Origin: CAVXFL01 sp963761015
GTDB taxonomy: Bacteria; Pseudomonadota; Alphaproteobacteria; Acetobacterales; Acetobacteraceae
DNA: 64,000 nucleotides
Assembly: GCA_963761015.1 (NCBI GenBank)
Contig: CAVXFL010000011.1
Span: forward strand, 124,001-188,000
Direction of reading: 5' to 3'
Position 1 is the stretch's first letter. Each line of letters begins with the position of its first letter. The translations under genes and the position numbers were made by a program. The notes under the pieces are model-generated. The model was not told the origin of the DNA. It searched no databases and saw only the letters and a program-made list of their open reading frames with translations. Shown piece by piece: positions 1 through 9,418 of the stretch.

Positions 1-752
1 GACGCCGTCGAGCGCCTGTGCCGCGACCAGCGCGTAGGGGCTGATGGTCGCGGCCAGCAGCAGATTGCGGATCGGTTGAGCGAGAAAGCCGAGCAGCAAC
101 ACCGGGCGCCGCCCGCGCTCCTTGGCGATGCGGCCAAGCCGGAGCGATAGCACCGCCACGATCGCCTGCGGCACGATGACCGCGACCGAGAGCAGCACGC
201 CGGCGGCCGCGCCGAGCCGTTCGCTCAACCGGTTGCCCGCCAGCATAATCGTCGCGGCGTTTCGACGAAGAACCAGGCCGCGCAAATGGCGAACACCAGC
301 AAACCCCGGTCGAGCAGCAGGCGCCATGCCGGCCGCGCTCGCGCGGGTGCAGCATGGCCGCGTGCGCCATGCTGGATTCCGCCGGCACGCGGTCCGCGTC
401 GCTGAACCGCAGCATGAGCAGCAGCGCCGGCAGGGTCAGCCCGGCGGTGAGCAGCAGTACCGCGCGTTGCGAAATGTACGAGTCGGAGAGGCCGAGCGCG
501 ATCGCCGCGCCCGCGCTCCCCAGGGCGGCAAAGCGCGCATTGCGCCCGTGATCCTCGCCGAGATCGGCGGTGCCGCGCACGGCGAGCGTGAGCGCCGCGA
601 TGGCGGGGCCGAGCATGGCGCTGGCGAAGGCGTGCAGGACGGTCGCCGCGAAGGACGGCGACGAACGGCCCGAACCCCACCTGCACGGCCGCGACCAGGA
701 AATTGATCCCGGCCAATCCCGGCGGCTCAGCGGCGATCGCGCCATGCGGCAC
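1..752 (-). pseudogene. Decayed MFS transporter (partial at window edge)
   Basis: The start (MPHGAIAAEPPG, then GFGPFVAV at residues 26-33) is that of a 12-TM major facilitator transporter. The frame is then lost near 653 and picks up directly at a segment reading HAFASAMLGPAIAAL, so roughly 60 residues expected between these blocks are absent. Further shifts occur near 335 and 258, after which a membrane-rich stretch (LLSVAVIVPQAIVAVLSL) runs off the window start. A missing internal block plus several shifts points to genuine decay rather than one sequencing error. It lies downstream of the stress protein and PEP synthase on the same strand, probably as the last member of that unit. The substrate cannot be told. 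Confidence 0.6.
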
Positions 753-819
753 TATAACGAATTCCGCCCGGTCCGCTCGTTTCCATCCGCCGTCGCCGGC
801 CCTTCGCCGGACGGCCGGA

Positions 820-1681
820 TCAGTGCGAGACGAGCACCGGCAGCGTCATGGTCCGGAGCAGCAGTTCGGTCACGCCGCCGAGCATCAGTTCACGCACGCG
901 CGAATGCCCGTAGCCGCCGATCACCAGCATGTCAGCGCCGATATCGGATGCGTAGCTCAGCAGCGCGTCACCGACGGTGATGTCATCGGCCACTGAATGG
1001 GCAGCGCGGACCTCGATGCCGTGCCGGGCCAGATGGCGCGCCATGTCAGCCGCCGGCATGCCGTTTTCCGCGGCGATGCCACGGCGCGGGTTGATCGACA
1101 GCACCGTGACCAGGCCCGCCCCTTTCAGCAGCGGAATGGCGTCGTGGATGGCGCGCGCCGCCTCGCGCGTGCCGTTCCATCCGACGAGCACCGCCTTGCC
1201 GCAGGTGCTCTCCAACGGCAGGGCATAGGGTACAACCAGTAGAGGGCGCCCGGCGGCGAACAGAACCTCCGGCACGATGTCGACACCGCCGAACGGCGAC
1301 GGAACGTCCGGATTGCGCTGGCCGACGATGACGAGATCGGAATATCGCGCCTGCAACGCGACGGTGGGGCCGAACGGCCCGTCGGCGGCGCGGAATTCGC
1401 CGCTCACCCCGTCCTTCCGACTCTGCTCGCGGAAGCGGGTCTCGATCCCCGCGAACTCGGATTCCTGCTCCCGCCGCCAGCGCTGCATGAGCGAATCGAC
1501 TTCCGCCGCATCGAGATAGCCCGCCGAATTCGATCGCGAGCGGCGGCGGGGACAACGGCGGGACAATATAGAGGCCGGTGAGATGCGCCTCCTGCCGGGC
1601 GGCGAGCGCGCAGGCGAACCGCAGCCGCGCCAGGCCCTGCTCGGAGCCGTCGAGGTGAACGAGGAGATCCTTCATGGGCAT
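820..1681 (-). CDS. Universal stress protein, two UspA domains, frame broken near 1521
   Basis: A tandem UspA-domain protein, about 286 residues once the frame is restored. The N-terminal half begins MPMKDLLVHLDGSEQG. The C-terminal half ends with the nucleotide-binding type motif GGYGHSRVRELMLGG followed by TMTLPVLVSH. The two halves are in different frames; removing one G from a GGG run at about 1520-1522 joins AIEFGG to YLDAAEVDS. Universal stress proteins of this kind are cytosolic and often belong to low-oxygen regulons. It starts 35 bases after ppsA ends on the same strand, so it is probably co-transcribed with ppsA from the FNR-type box at 4216-4229. Confidence 0.8.
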
Positions 1682-1716
1682 GAGACTGTTCCTCCTTGGA
1701 TGGCGGCGCGGGCCGC

Positions 1717-4161
1717 TCAGGCATTCGCCGCGCGCGGCCGCTTTTGTCTTGCTTGCTCGATCTCGTGCTCGGTTTCACGCACCGCGCGGATCGTGCGCGG
1801 CAGACTCGCCGGGTTCACGCTGATCGAATCGATGCCGAGCTCGGTCAGGAACCTGGCGATTTCCGGATAGTTGGCGGGCGCCTCGCCGCAGATCCCGACA
1901 TGGCGCTTGTTGCGCTTCGCACCGGTCACGGCGAGGCGCAGCATTTCCAACATGCCGGGATCGCGCTCGTCGAAATCGAAGGCGACGATTTCCGAATCGC
2001 GGTCCACGCCGAGCGTCAACTGCGTCAGGTCGTTGGAGCCGATCGAGAACCCGTCGAATTCCGCGGCGAACGCGTCGATCTGAATGACGTTGTTCGGGAT
2101 CTCGCACATCACGAAGACCCGCAGCCCGTCCTCGCCGCGCTTCAGGCCGTGTTCGGCCATGACGGCGATCACGCGGCGCGCTTCCTCGACGCGGCGGCAG
2201 AACGGGACCATCACGGCGACGTTGGTGAGCCCCATCGTCGCGCGCACGCGATGCAGCGCCTGGCACTCCAGCGCGAACCCGGCGGCGTAGGCCGGATGCG
2301 CGTAGCGCGAGGCGCCGCGGAAACCGAGCATCGGGTTCTCCTCCTTGGGCTCGAAACCGGCGCCGCCGAGCAGGCGGGCGTATTCGTTGCTCTTGAAATC
2401 CGACAGCCGGACGATCACCGGATTCGGATAGAAGGCGGCGGCGATGGTGCCGATTCCCTCGGCGAGATTGCGCACGAAGTATTCCGCCGGCGTGTCGAAC
2501 TGGCGGGTCAGCTCCTTGATGCGCGCCCGCGTCTCCGGATCGCGCACCTTCTCGGGCGCGGCGAGCGCCATCGGATGCACGCCGATATGCTCGTTGATGA
2601 TGAACTCCATGCGCGCCAAGCCGACGCCGGCGTTCGGCAGCATGGCCGCGTGGAACGCCAGGTCCGGATTGGCGAGATTGACCATGATCTCGGTGCGCGG
2701 CAGCTCCAACTCGCTTGCCGCCGTGCGCGTCACCTCGAACGGCACCTCGCCGGCATAGACCTGCCCGACATCGCCCTCGGCGCACGAGACCGTGACGGTG
2801 TTTCCGGTCTTCAGTTTCTGTGTCGCCACTTCCGCGCCCACCACGGCGGGAACGCCCAGTTCGCGGGCGACGATGGCCGCGTGGCAGGTGCGGCCGCCGC
2901 GATCGGTGACGATGGCGCTCGCCGTCTTCATCACCGCGTCCCAATCGGGGCTGGTCGCGCTGGCGACCAGCACCTCGCCGGGGCGGAAGCTTTCGAGGTC
3001 CTTGGGCGAGGCGATCACGCGCACCGAACCGGATGCGATCTTTTCGCCCACCGCCTTGCCGGTGACGATCGGCGTCGCTTGCCCCGTCAGCGCATAGGTT
3101 TCGAACACGTCGACGGTCTTGCGCGACGCCACCGTCTCCGGCCGCGCCTGCACGACGTAAAGGCGGCCGTCGAGCGCGTCCTTCGCCCATTCCACGTCCA
3201 TCGGCTCGGGATGGCCGGCGCGGCTGGAGTAATGGTTCTCGATCTTCAGCGCGTAGTCGGCGAGCGTCAGCACGTCGGCGTCGTCGATGCAGTAGCGCCC
3301 CTGCTCCTCCTCACTTGTCGGCAGGTTCTTCGTGGTCGCGGCGCCCTGCCCCTCGGCGTAGGTCATGCGCATCTGCTTGCGCCCGAGCGAGCGGCGGAGC
3401 ACCGCGCGGTAGCCGGCGCGGAAGGTCGGCTTGTGGACGTAGAACTCGTCCGGATCGACCGCGCCCTGCACGACGTTCTCGCCCAGACCGTAGGCGCCGG
3501 TGATGAACACCACCTCGCGAAATCCGGATTCCGTATCCAGCGTGAAGATCACCCCGCTCGCCGACTGGTCCGAGCGGACCATCTTCATCACCCCGACCGA
3601 CAGCCCGACCTTGAAATGGTCGAACCCGTTATTGGCCCGATAGACAATCGCGCGGTCGGTGAAGATCGAGGCGAAGCAGTGCCGGCTGGCGTCGAACACC
3701 GCGTCCGGACCACGGACGTTCAAATAGCTTTCGTGTTGGCCCGCGAAACTCGCGGTCGGCAAATCCTCCGCCGTGGCGGAGCTGCGCACCGCGACCGCGA
3801 CGCCGTCGCCGTACTCGGATTCGAGCTTGCGATATGCGGCGGCGATTTGCTGGCGCAATTCGTCCGTGCCGGTCGCCGCGTACACGATTTCGCGCGCGCG
3901 CGCGGCGCGCTTGGCCAGCAGGCCGACATCCGCGAGATCGAGCCCGTCCAGCAGCCGGTGCAGCTCGTCCCACGCGTTCGCCCGGCCGAGCGCATCGTAG
4001 TACGCATGCACGGTCAGCGCGAAGCCGTTCGGAACGCTGACGCCTTCCTTGCCCAGCGCGCTGTAGAGTTCCCCGAGCGAGGCGTTCTTGCCGCCGACCA
4101 GCGGCACGTCCTCGATGCGGAGTGTTCCGAACCAGCGGATGTCGTCTTGATTGGTCGGCAT
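1717..4161 (-). CDS. ppsA: Phosphoenolpyruvate synthase (pyruvate, water dikinase)
   Basis: Converts pyruvate, ATP and water to PEP, AMP and phosphate in gluconeogenesis. The 814-residue product has the full family layout: an N-terminal ATP-grasp domain (GGKNASLGEL near residue 24; VRSSATAEDLP near 125), a central phosphohistidine swivel domain with the motif GGRTCHAAIVARELGVPAVV around residue 430, and a C-terminal PEP-binding barrel with SIGSNDLTQL and the GICGEAP cysteine motif. The length is normal and the frame intact. An FNR/FixK-type palindrome is centred about 61 bases upstream of the start, and a stress-protein gene follows 35 bases downstream. This suggests expression under oxygen limitation. 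Confidence 0.95.
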   Translation of the reverse strand: MPTNQDDIRWFGTLRIEDVPLVGGKNASLGELYSALGKEGVSVPNGFALTVHAYYDALGRANAWDELHRLLDGLDLADVGLLAKRAARAREIVYAATGTDELRQQIAAAYRKLESEYGDGVAVAVRSSATAEDLPTASFAGQHESYLNVRGPDAVFDASRHCFASIFTDRAIVYRANNGFDHFKVGLSVGVMKMVRSDQSASGVIFTLDTESGFREVVFITGAYGLGENVVQGAVDPDEFYVHKPTFRAGYRAVLRRSLGRKQMRMTYAEGQGAATTKNLPTSEEEQGRYCIDDADVLTLADYALKIENHYSSRAGHPEPMDVEWAKDALDGRLYVVQARPETVASRKTVDVFETYALTGQATPIVTGKAVGEKIASGSVRVIASPKDLESFRPGEVLVASATSPDWDAVMKTASAIVTDRGGRTCHAAIVARELGVPAVVGAEVATQKLKTGNTVTVSCAEGDVGQVYAGEVPFEVTRTAASELELPRTEIMVNLANPDLAFHAAMLPNAGVGLARMEFIINEHIGVHPMALAAPEKVRDPETRARIKELTRQFDTPAEYFVRNLAEGIGTIAAAFYPNPVIVRLSDFKSNEYARLLGGAGFEPKEENPMLGFRGASRYAHPAYAAGFALECQALHRVRATMGLTNVAVMVPFCRRVEEARRVIAVMAEHGLKRGEDGLRVFVMCEIPNNVIQIDAFAAEFDGFSIGSNDLTQLTLGVDRDSEIVAFDFDERDPGMLEMLRLAVTGAKRNKRHVGICGEAPANYPEIARFLTELGIDSISVNPASLPRTIRAVRETEHEIEQARQKRPRAANA

Positions 4162-4215
4162 GCGGCCCCTCGCCTAGCGTTGCCCGCATCCAAGCCCCCC
4201 GAGCCCCGGTCGGCA

Positions 4216-4229
4216 TTGACCTACATCAA
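4216..4229. promoter_or_regulatory. FNR/FixK-type box upstream of ppsA
   Basis: The 14-mer TTGACCTACATCAA matches the CRP/FNR-family half sites TTGAC/T-N4-ATCAA. Its centre lies about 61 bases upstream of the ppsA start codon on the minus strand, close to what an activator at -41.5 with a 20-base leader would give. It is about 150 bases before the host-attachment gene on the plus strand, so ppsA is the more likely target. Confidence 0.6.
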
Positions 4230-4372
4230 GGAGGTTTCGTCGGAATCCGTGCTCTCCAGGCCGGGCCGGCGACCGAGGGCGACCCAAAGCGTTGACCCTG
4301 GCGGATCGCGTGCCGGCCACGCCCAGACCGCACGCGGCCGTCCTGGCCCGCAAGTTGAAAGAGGAACCACTC

Positions 4373-4804
4373 ATGGCGAAGCACAAGAAACTCTGGGTCG
4401 CGATCGTGGATGGCGAGCATGCCCGCATCGTCGTGCCCGCCGGCGCGGCGGGAACGTTCCGGACCAGCGAGGCGATCGATTCCGCCACCGCGCACAAGAA
4501 GTCCGAGGAGCTCGGCACGGACAAGCCCGGCCGCGCGTTCGAAAGCGTCGGGGCAACCCGCCACGCGATCGCGCCAAAACACGATCCGCACGCGCTGGCG
4601 GAACAGAAATTCGAGCATTTCATCGCCGATCGTCTCAACCGTGCCTCGGCCGAGGGCGCGTTCGACGAACTCGTCCTGGCGGCCCCGCCGAAGGCCATGC
4701 CGGAGATCCGCGACCAGTTGGACCGCACGACCTCGGCCAAGCTGATCGGCACGCTGGTCAAGGATCTGACCAGATCCCCGACCACGAACTCGGTTCGCAT
4801 TTGA
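4373..4804 (+). CDS. Host attachment family protein
   Basis: A 143-residue cytosolic protein starting MAKHKKLWVAIVDGEHARI. It resembles the family annotated as 'protein required for attachment to host cells', with a beta-strand start WVAIVDGEHARI, a central HDPHALAEQKFEHFIADRL helix and a FDELVLAAPP strand. The ATG at 4373 is preceded by GAGGAA at a good distance; an upstream ATG at 4292 lacks a ribosome site. The biochemical role of the family is not established, and it resembles release-factor-like folds. It is divergent from ppsA and may share its control region. Confidence 0.75.
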   Translation: MAKHKKLWVAIVDGEHARIVVPAGAAGTFRTSEAIDSATAHKKSEELGTDKPGRAFESVGATRHAIAPKHDPHALAEQKFEHFIADRLNRASAEGAFDELVLAAPPKAMPEIRDQLDRTTSAKLIGTLVKDLTRSPTTNSVRI

Positions 4805-4898
4805 CCGAGTGGGCGCGGACCGGCCAGGGCGAGAGCATCTGACGCGGCCATGAACCCGTCGCCCGGACGGCGCGCGGGCCGAGGCGCCCGGCGGGCGA

Positions 4899-4912
4899 TT
4901 GATATCGATCAA
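4899..4912. promoter_or_regulatory. Perfect FNR/FixK-type box
   Basis: TTGATATCGATCAA is a perfect match to the consensus TTGAT-N4-ATCAA. It is centred about 62 bases upstream of the ATG at 4968, which is class II activator geometry if the leader is about 20 bases. Confidence 0.7.
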
Positions 4913-4967
4913 GGCACCGGCCATCGCGCGCCCGCAGATTGCGGCCGTCACGGACAGGAGATCACCC

Positions 4968-5543
4968 ATGGTCGGGATCGTGCTCACGCCTGAACAGGTC
5001 AGATCGGCACCGCCGGAGGTGCGGGAGTGGATCAAGAGCCTGATGGAGGCGGAATTCGCCGGGGAACTCGGCGCCGGACACGCGCAGGCCCATGCCGTCG
5101 CCCTGGCGGCGTGCAGCGGCGAGGAGGCGGCGGCGATGATGGAGCGCATCCGCAGCGATTACCTGATGTCCCAGGTGTTGTTCGAGTTGGGGCGCGACGC
5201 TCCGGCCGGAACGCCGCAGCCGCCGCGACTGCACCGCGCCGCCATCGCCGACATCATGCGGCACACGCGGCTCTCGAGCCTCGATCAGCTCGGCGCTTGC
5301 CTGAATGCCTTGCAGGAAACCTTCCGCGCGGTGCGCAACGATCCCGCCGCGCTCCTGTTCGCGTTCGACCAGCGCGGCGCGATCTATGTCGACGAGACGA
5401 CGCATCAGAGCATCAAGCGGCTCTGGCTCGATCTCATCAACGAACAAATGGCGGCGAGATCCGGCCCTCCGCCGACCAACGGCCAGGGCTTCGCCGCCGG
5501 CGCCGGGCTCAATCCGTCGGCGATGGACGCCGCCGTGGCGTAG
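4968..5543 (+). CDS. Conserved-looking protein of unknown function
   Basis: A 191-residue soluble, mostly helical protein beginning MVGIVLTPEQVRSAPPEV. The ATG at 4968 follows AGGAGA and is preferred over the in-frame ATG at 4899, which lies inside the FNR-type box. Visible features are an acidic helical N-terminal half (EEAAAMMERIRSDYLM), a central IADIMRHTRLSSLDQLGACL segment and a Pro/Gly-rich tail. No enzyme motif, signal peptide or membrane segment is apparent. The promoter arrangement is the same as that of ppsA, so it probably belongs to a low-oxygen response. The family was not recognised. Confidence 0.6.
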   Translation: MVGIVLTPEQVRSAPPEVREWIKSLMEAEFAGELGAGHAQAHAVALAACSGEEAAAMMERIRSDYLMSQVLFELGRDAPAGTPQPPRLHRAAIADIMRHTRLSSLDQLGACLNALQETFRAVRNDPAALLFAFDQRGAIYVDETTHQSIKRLWLDLINEQMAARSGPPPTNGQGFAAGAGLNPSAMDAAVA

Positions 5544-5568
5544 CGCGCGTTTGTAACGCCCGCGGTTG

Positions 5569-5725
5569 TTGAGACATCTGGTTGGAGGCTATGGCGGCGG
5601 GCGGCGGGTTGGCGGGCGCCGCTGCGCCAGACCCTTGCGGTCGGTCGCGGCGCCTGCCCGCTCCGCTCTACGTTCCCCCATCGCTCATTCCTCCGCAGAT
5701 ACCGTCCGCTTGCGGGATGTCTCAA
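5569..5725. repeat. Inverted repeat in a gene-free stretch (5544-5924)
   Basis: TTGAGACATC at 5569-5578 is matched exactly by its reverse complement at 5716-5725, 137 bases away. The enclosed DNA is GC-rich and codes for nothing recognisable; it may be a MITE-like or insertion-sequence remnant. From about 5730 to 5924 the sequence turns clearly AT-richer and probably holds the promoter of the following TadG-like gene. No gene was found in 5544-5924. Confidence 0.35.
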
Positions 5726-5924
5726 TGAACTGTGGAGCGGAGGAAAGGGGATTTGCGCTCGACAGTCATTCAACAAAACTTAACGAATACGCTCTATTAG
5801 GCAGAATGCTGACAACCGAGCAATTCCATTTGCTGCCTTATTAGTATGGCACATCAGGGCTTTTTCGCGACCACGCTCCCGATGAAAATTTTTAACACCA
5901 GCCTGTGGTCAAGGAAAAATCCCA

Positions 5925-7385
5925 ATGTCGCACCTACGTCAGTCAAGAACCGGGTGGCGGACCCTGCTCAGGCAGGAGCGGGCCGCGGTTGCGGGAATTT
6001 TCGCCGTTCTCGCCGTGCCGCTGGCCTCCAGCATCGCGCTCGCGGTTGATTATTCGCTGATTGCCCATGCCCGGATAGCCTTGCAGGATGCTGTGGACCA
6101 GGCAGCCATCACCGGGGCCAGCGCATATTCCGACGCTAACCAAGCGACCAGCGCCAAAACGGCCGCAACCAACGCTTTCAAGGCTGCGCGGCTGCCAGGG
6201 ACGCTTACCTCGGGCACACCCAATGTCACCACGAACGCGAGTGGTACGATCAACCCGAACCTCGGCACGCAATCGGCCTACACGGTCACTGTCACCGACA
6301 CCGCGCAGATCAACGCCGGGTTCATCCGGATTTTCCGTCCCTCGCTCAGCATCACAGCGACCGCTACCGCCGCCAATCCCAAGATTGCCCCCAAGATCAC
6401 GGTCAGCCAAGTCCGCTCAAGCGCCTGTGACGCCAACACGATATACCTCTATGTCGTTCCCACAGGATCGAACGGCAAACCTGACTATACCAGCGTGCCG
6501 ACCTTCACCACCGGCTCCGGCGGCAACTACTACCAGATCGGCAACAATTTCGGCGGCGCCCTACCGAGCGGTCAGGCGCTTCCAACGGTAACTGCGAACC
6601 AAGCGCTCGGGATCATGCTGGCCAACAAAAAGAATGGAAACGGCTGTGGGATCAGTGCAGCCGATTCGTATGGCAATCCGAACGGGTACACGGTCAATTT
6701 TTACTCGTCCTTCGAGGGCGCTGGGCAGCCGCCTAGCCAGAAAGCCTCATCCTCGTCATACACACTCACCACCACGACGACGATTTCGGGCCATGGAGGA
6801 AACCGAACAACCACCACGACGTACTCGGCCAACTGGGGTAGCGGAAACGTCTCGGAATCCGATCCCGGTAATCCCTCGTGCAATTCCGGCACGACCCACA
6901 CCTCGGGCAATACAACGACGCTGACACAAACTTGCACGTCAACAGAGCCAAGCACGGCATCTACCTATTCCGCCACGCCGAGCGGCGGGATCATGGGCAA
7001 CACGCCCAACTGCAGCCTGTACGTTCAGACCGGCGTGACGCAGAGCTACATCAATAATTTGAGCTCGAGCTCCAGCCCACCCAACGCCGCCTCCTCGGGG
7101 CACCAGGGATCCTGCTACAGCCCTACCGACAGCACGTCGGGATACAAATACGCGACCCCCAGCTGCTCGCAGCTTTCCTCACTTTCGGCGCAGAGCGCGG
7201 TTTTCTGGTGGAACGATACCGGGGGCTCCCGCAACGTGAGCCACCCCAGCTACGGCTGGAGCTCGGGAACGTCCCCCGGTTCCGCCGATGACCGCGACTA
7301 CAACGATGCGTTCTTCGCGCTCACCTGCAGCGCCGGGAACGGCGGCAGCGGCACCGGCCTCACCTCGGTCGTGCTGACGCAGTGA
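5925..7385 (+). CDS. Orphan TadG-like (Flp pilus type) exported protein
   Basis: A 486-residue protein with the TadE/TadG layout: a short basic N-terminus, one transmembrane segment at about residues 22-44 (GIFAVLAVPLASSIALAV), then the conserved LQDAVDQAAITGA helix. The rest is an extended extracytoplasmic region very rich in Ser, Thr, Gly and Asn with many cysteines. Known relatives are minor components of tight-adherence pili, but no other tad genes are present here. Base composition is lower in GC than the neighbours and the upstream DNA is AT-rich, which suggests transfer. The C-terminal YNDAFFALTCSAG resembles a calcium-type surface motif, but this is a guess. Confidence 0.65.
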   Translation: MSHLRQSRTGWRTLLRQERAAVAGIFAVLAVPLASSIALAVDYSLIAHARIALQDAVDQAAITGASAYSDANQATSAKTAATNAFKAARLPGTLTSGTPNVTTNASGTINPNLGTQSAYTVTVTDTAQINAGFIRIFRPSLSITATATAANPKIAPKITVSQVRSSACDANTIYLYVVPTGSNGKPDYTSVPTFTTGSGGNYYQIGNNFGGALPSGQALPTVTANQALGIMLANKKNGNGCGISAADSYGNPNGYTVNFYSSFEGAGQPPSQKASSSSYTLTTTTTISGHGGNRTTTTTYSANWGSGNVSESDPGNPSCNSGTTHTSGNTTTLTQTCTSTEPSTASTYSATPSGGIMGNTPNCSLYVQTGVTQSYINNLSSSSSPPNAASSGHQGSCYSPTDSTSGYKYATPSCSQLSSLSAQSAVFWWNDTGGSRNVSHPSYGWSSGTSPGSADDRDYNDAFFALTCSAGNGGSGTGLTSVVLTQ

Positions 7386-7522
7386 TCCTCAGGCTGCGGC
7401 ACGCCCGCCGCATCGATCACGAGGTCAACGAACGAACATAGCTGGCGGGGCGCGCTTCGACGCTCGAAGAAACAGCGGGCGTGAGAGAGTTGTGCGGAAC
7501 TGTAGCGGGCCTGGGCGCGCAT

Positions 7523-8398
7523 TCAATGCGCCATCAGAATGGGGATGCCCGCGTTCTGTAGCACGTGACTGGTCACGCCGCCGAGCAGGATCCCGCGCAC
7601 GCGGCTGCGCGTGTATGCGCCCATCACCAGCATCGTCGCGTGGTGCTCGGCGGCCGCGTGCAACAGCGCGGCGCCCACCGATTTGTGCTCCGGGCCGGCG
7701 CGGAACGAGCGGGCGCGGATGCCGTGCCAAACCAGGTAGCCGGGTAGGTCGAGCTGCCGCATCCCGTCGCCGGGGTCGAGGAAATCGTCGTTTCGCCACG
7801 GCGCCGTGAACACCGCCACGCGCTCGGCCGCGTGCAACAGCGGCAGCGCGCCCGCTACCGCCCGCGCCAACTCCAGGCTGCCGTTCCAGGCGATCAGCAC
7901 GTGGCGCAGCAAATCGTCCGGCACCGTGTTGGGCACCAGCAGCACCGGCCGGCCGCTGTCGAACACCGCCGTGTCGAAGGCCCGCTCCGTGGCGCTGTGA
8001 TACGCGCCGGGGAAATTCAGCACGATCAGGTCGCTGAGCCGCCCCTGCTGCAGCATGGCGACTTCGAGCGGCCCCACATGCGTGCCGAAACAGCCATAGG
8101 TGTCGCGCAGGAAGCCGTCCACCGGCTCGCAGGCGAGCTTGTTGTCGCCCCGCCAGGCGTCGAAGCCGGCGCGCGCCCGCGCCTCGGCCTCTTGAAACTC
8201 CTGCTCGATCGCCGCCGTGGTGACGCCGGCCCGGCGCGCGACCTCCGGCAGCGAGGCGAACACCGCCTCGGCATCGGGGCGGATGAACACGGCGTTCACA
8301 TGGCCCTCGACCCGCCGCGCGATCTTCAGCGCGGCCTCCAACTGCCGCTCCGCGGCCACGTCGGGGCAGATCGGAACCAGGATGTTGCGGGTGGGCAT
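7523..8398 (-). CDS. Universal stress protein, two UspA domains
   Basis: A 291-residue tandem UspA protein, intact. The first domain starts MPTRNILVPICPDVAAERQ; the second ends with VMGAYTRSRVRGILLGGVTS and IPILMAH, the usual phosphate-binding G-x(9)-G-S/T type loop. The ATG at 8398 was chosen because the similarity begins there; an open frame upstream continues only as the antisense of the kinase gene. It follows pfkB by 53 bases on the same strand, so the two probably form one unit under the FNR-type box at 9419-9432. Its overall layout is similar to the stress protein at 820-1681. Confidence 0.88.
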   Translation of the reverse strand: MPTRNILVPICPDVAAERQLEAALKIARRVEGHVNAVFIRPDAEAVFASLPEVARRAGVTTAAIEQEFQEAEARARAGFDAWRGDNKLACEPVDGFLRDTYGCFGTHVGPLEVAMLQQGRLSDLIVLNFPGAYHSATERAFDTAVFDSGRPVLLVPNTVPDDLLRHVLIAWNGSLELARAVAGALPLLHAAERVAVFTAPWRNDDFLDPGDGMRQLDLPGYLVWHGIRARSFRAGPEHKSVGAALLHAAAEHHATMLVMGAYTRSRVRGILLGGVTSHVLQNAGIPILMAH

Positions 8399-8451
8399 GG
8401 CGAAACCTCCTGGACCGTGCTTGGGCGCATTTGGTGGCCGGGCGGAGCCGA

Positions 8452-9381
8452 TCAAGCAGCCGCGCCCAGCCGCCGCCGCAGTTCGGCGATCTCGGCGCGC
8501 GTGACGTGGGCGGTGCCGCGGCTCGTCACCGCGGCGGACCCGGCCGCGATCCCCCAGGACAGCGCCTCGCGCCGGCCGAACCCGCGCGAGAACGCCCAGA
8601 TCAGCGCCGCCATGAAGCTGTCCCCGGCCCCGGCCGCGCTCCGCTCCGCAACCGGCAACCCGGGCAGGCGGATCACCTCCTCGGCGGTGGCCAGCAGCGC
8701 GCCGTCGCGCCCCAGCGTTACCACGACCTCCTCGGCCGCCCCGGACCGGGCCAGCGCGACCGCCTCGCTGGCTTGGGAGTCGCCGTCCGGGAGCGCGCGT
8801 CCGACCAGCGCCTCGAACTCGCCGAGGCTCGGCTTGACCAGCGCGAGGCCGTGGTTGAGCGCGGCCCGCAGCGCGGAGCCCGAGGTGTCGAGCGCGAAAA
8901 ACTGGCGGCGGCGGGACGCGATGGCGGCGGCGCGGGCGTAGAAATCCTCCGGGACGCCGCGCGGCAGGCTGCCGCTGGCGACCACCCACTCGGCCTCGAC
9001 CGTTTCGAGCCAGCCCAGAACGGCTTGCCACTCGCGTTCGGCGACCTCGGGTCCCTCGGGCACGAAGCGGTATTCCAGGCTGGTGGTGCTTTCATGCACA
9101 TTCAGGCTGATGCGCGTTCGCCCGCCGATCGGGATGGAGTGGCGCGGCACGCCGATGCCATCGAGCAGTTCGTCCAGGAACCGTCCGGTCACGCCCCCGG
9201 TCAGGGTGAGCGCCAGCACGTCGCCGCCCAACTCGTGCACCACGCGCGCGACATTGACGCCGCCGCCGCCTGGATCGACGTGCTCGGACTTGGTGCGGAT
9301 CTTGTGCGTCGGCCGAACCCGCTCCGTCTCGCAGGCAATGTCGACGGCCGGGTTAAGCGTGAGGGTGACGATGCGGGGCAT
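8452..9381 (-). CDS. pfkB: PfkB-family sugar kinase, 1-phosphofructokinase type
   Basis: A ribokinase-superfamily kinase of 309 residues, likely phosphorylating fructose 6-phosphate or fructose 1-phosphate. It has the early signature LTLNPAVDIACETERV, the glycine-rich substrate motif DPGGGGVNVARV near residue 36, and the C-terminal catalytic motif SAAGAGDSFMAALIW with the base Asp. The start at 9381 gives the normal family start MPRIVTLTLNPA. It is divergent from senC, with only 57 bases between start codons. It clusters with a stress protein under an FNR-type box, an association also known from low-oxygen regulons of other proteobacteria. Substrate specificity is not certain. Confidence 0.85.
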   Translation of the reverse strand: MPRIVTLTLNPAVDIACETERVRPTHKIRTKSEHVDPGGGGVNVARVVHELGGDVLALTLTGGVTGRFLDELLDGIGVPRHSIPIGGRTRISLNVHESTTSLEYRFVPEGPEVAEREWQAVLGWLETVEAEWVVASGSLPRGVPEDFYARAAAIASRRRQFFALDTSGSALRAALNHGLALVKPSLGEFEALVGRALPDGDSQASEAVALARSGAAEEVVVTLGRDGALLATAEEVIRLPGLPVAERSAAGAGDSFMAALIWAFSRGFGRREALSWGIAAGSAAVTSRGTAHVTRAEIAELRRRLGAAA

Positions 9382-9418
9382 TTGCGGCGATTGTCGGACG
9401 ATCCGGAAGCGAGCTTCA

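Noticed and set aside
1696..4842. Very long open frame (over 1000 codons) on the plus strand across ppsA
   Set aside because: It is the antisense of ppsA, with an Arg/His-rich composition and no domains. High GC opens such frames.
5693..5925. Short frames before the TadG-like gene as extra pilus genes
   Set aside because: They have no signal peptide, pilin motif or ribosome site.
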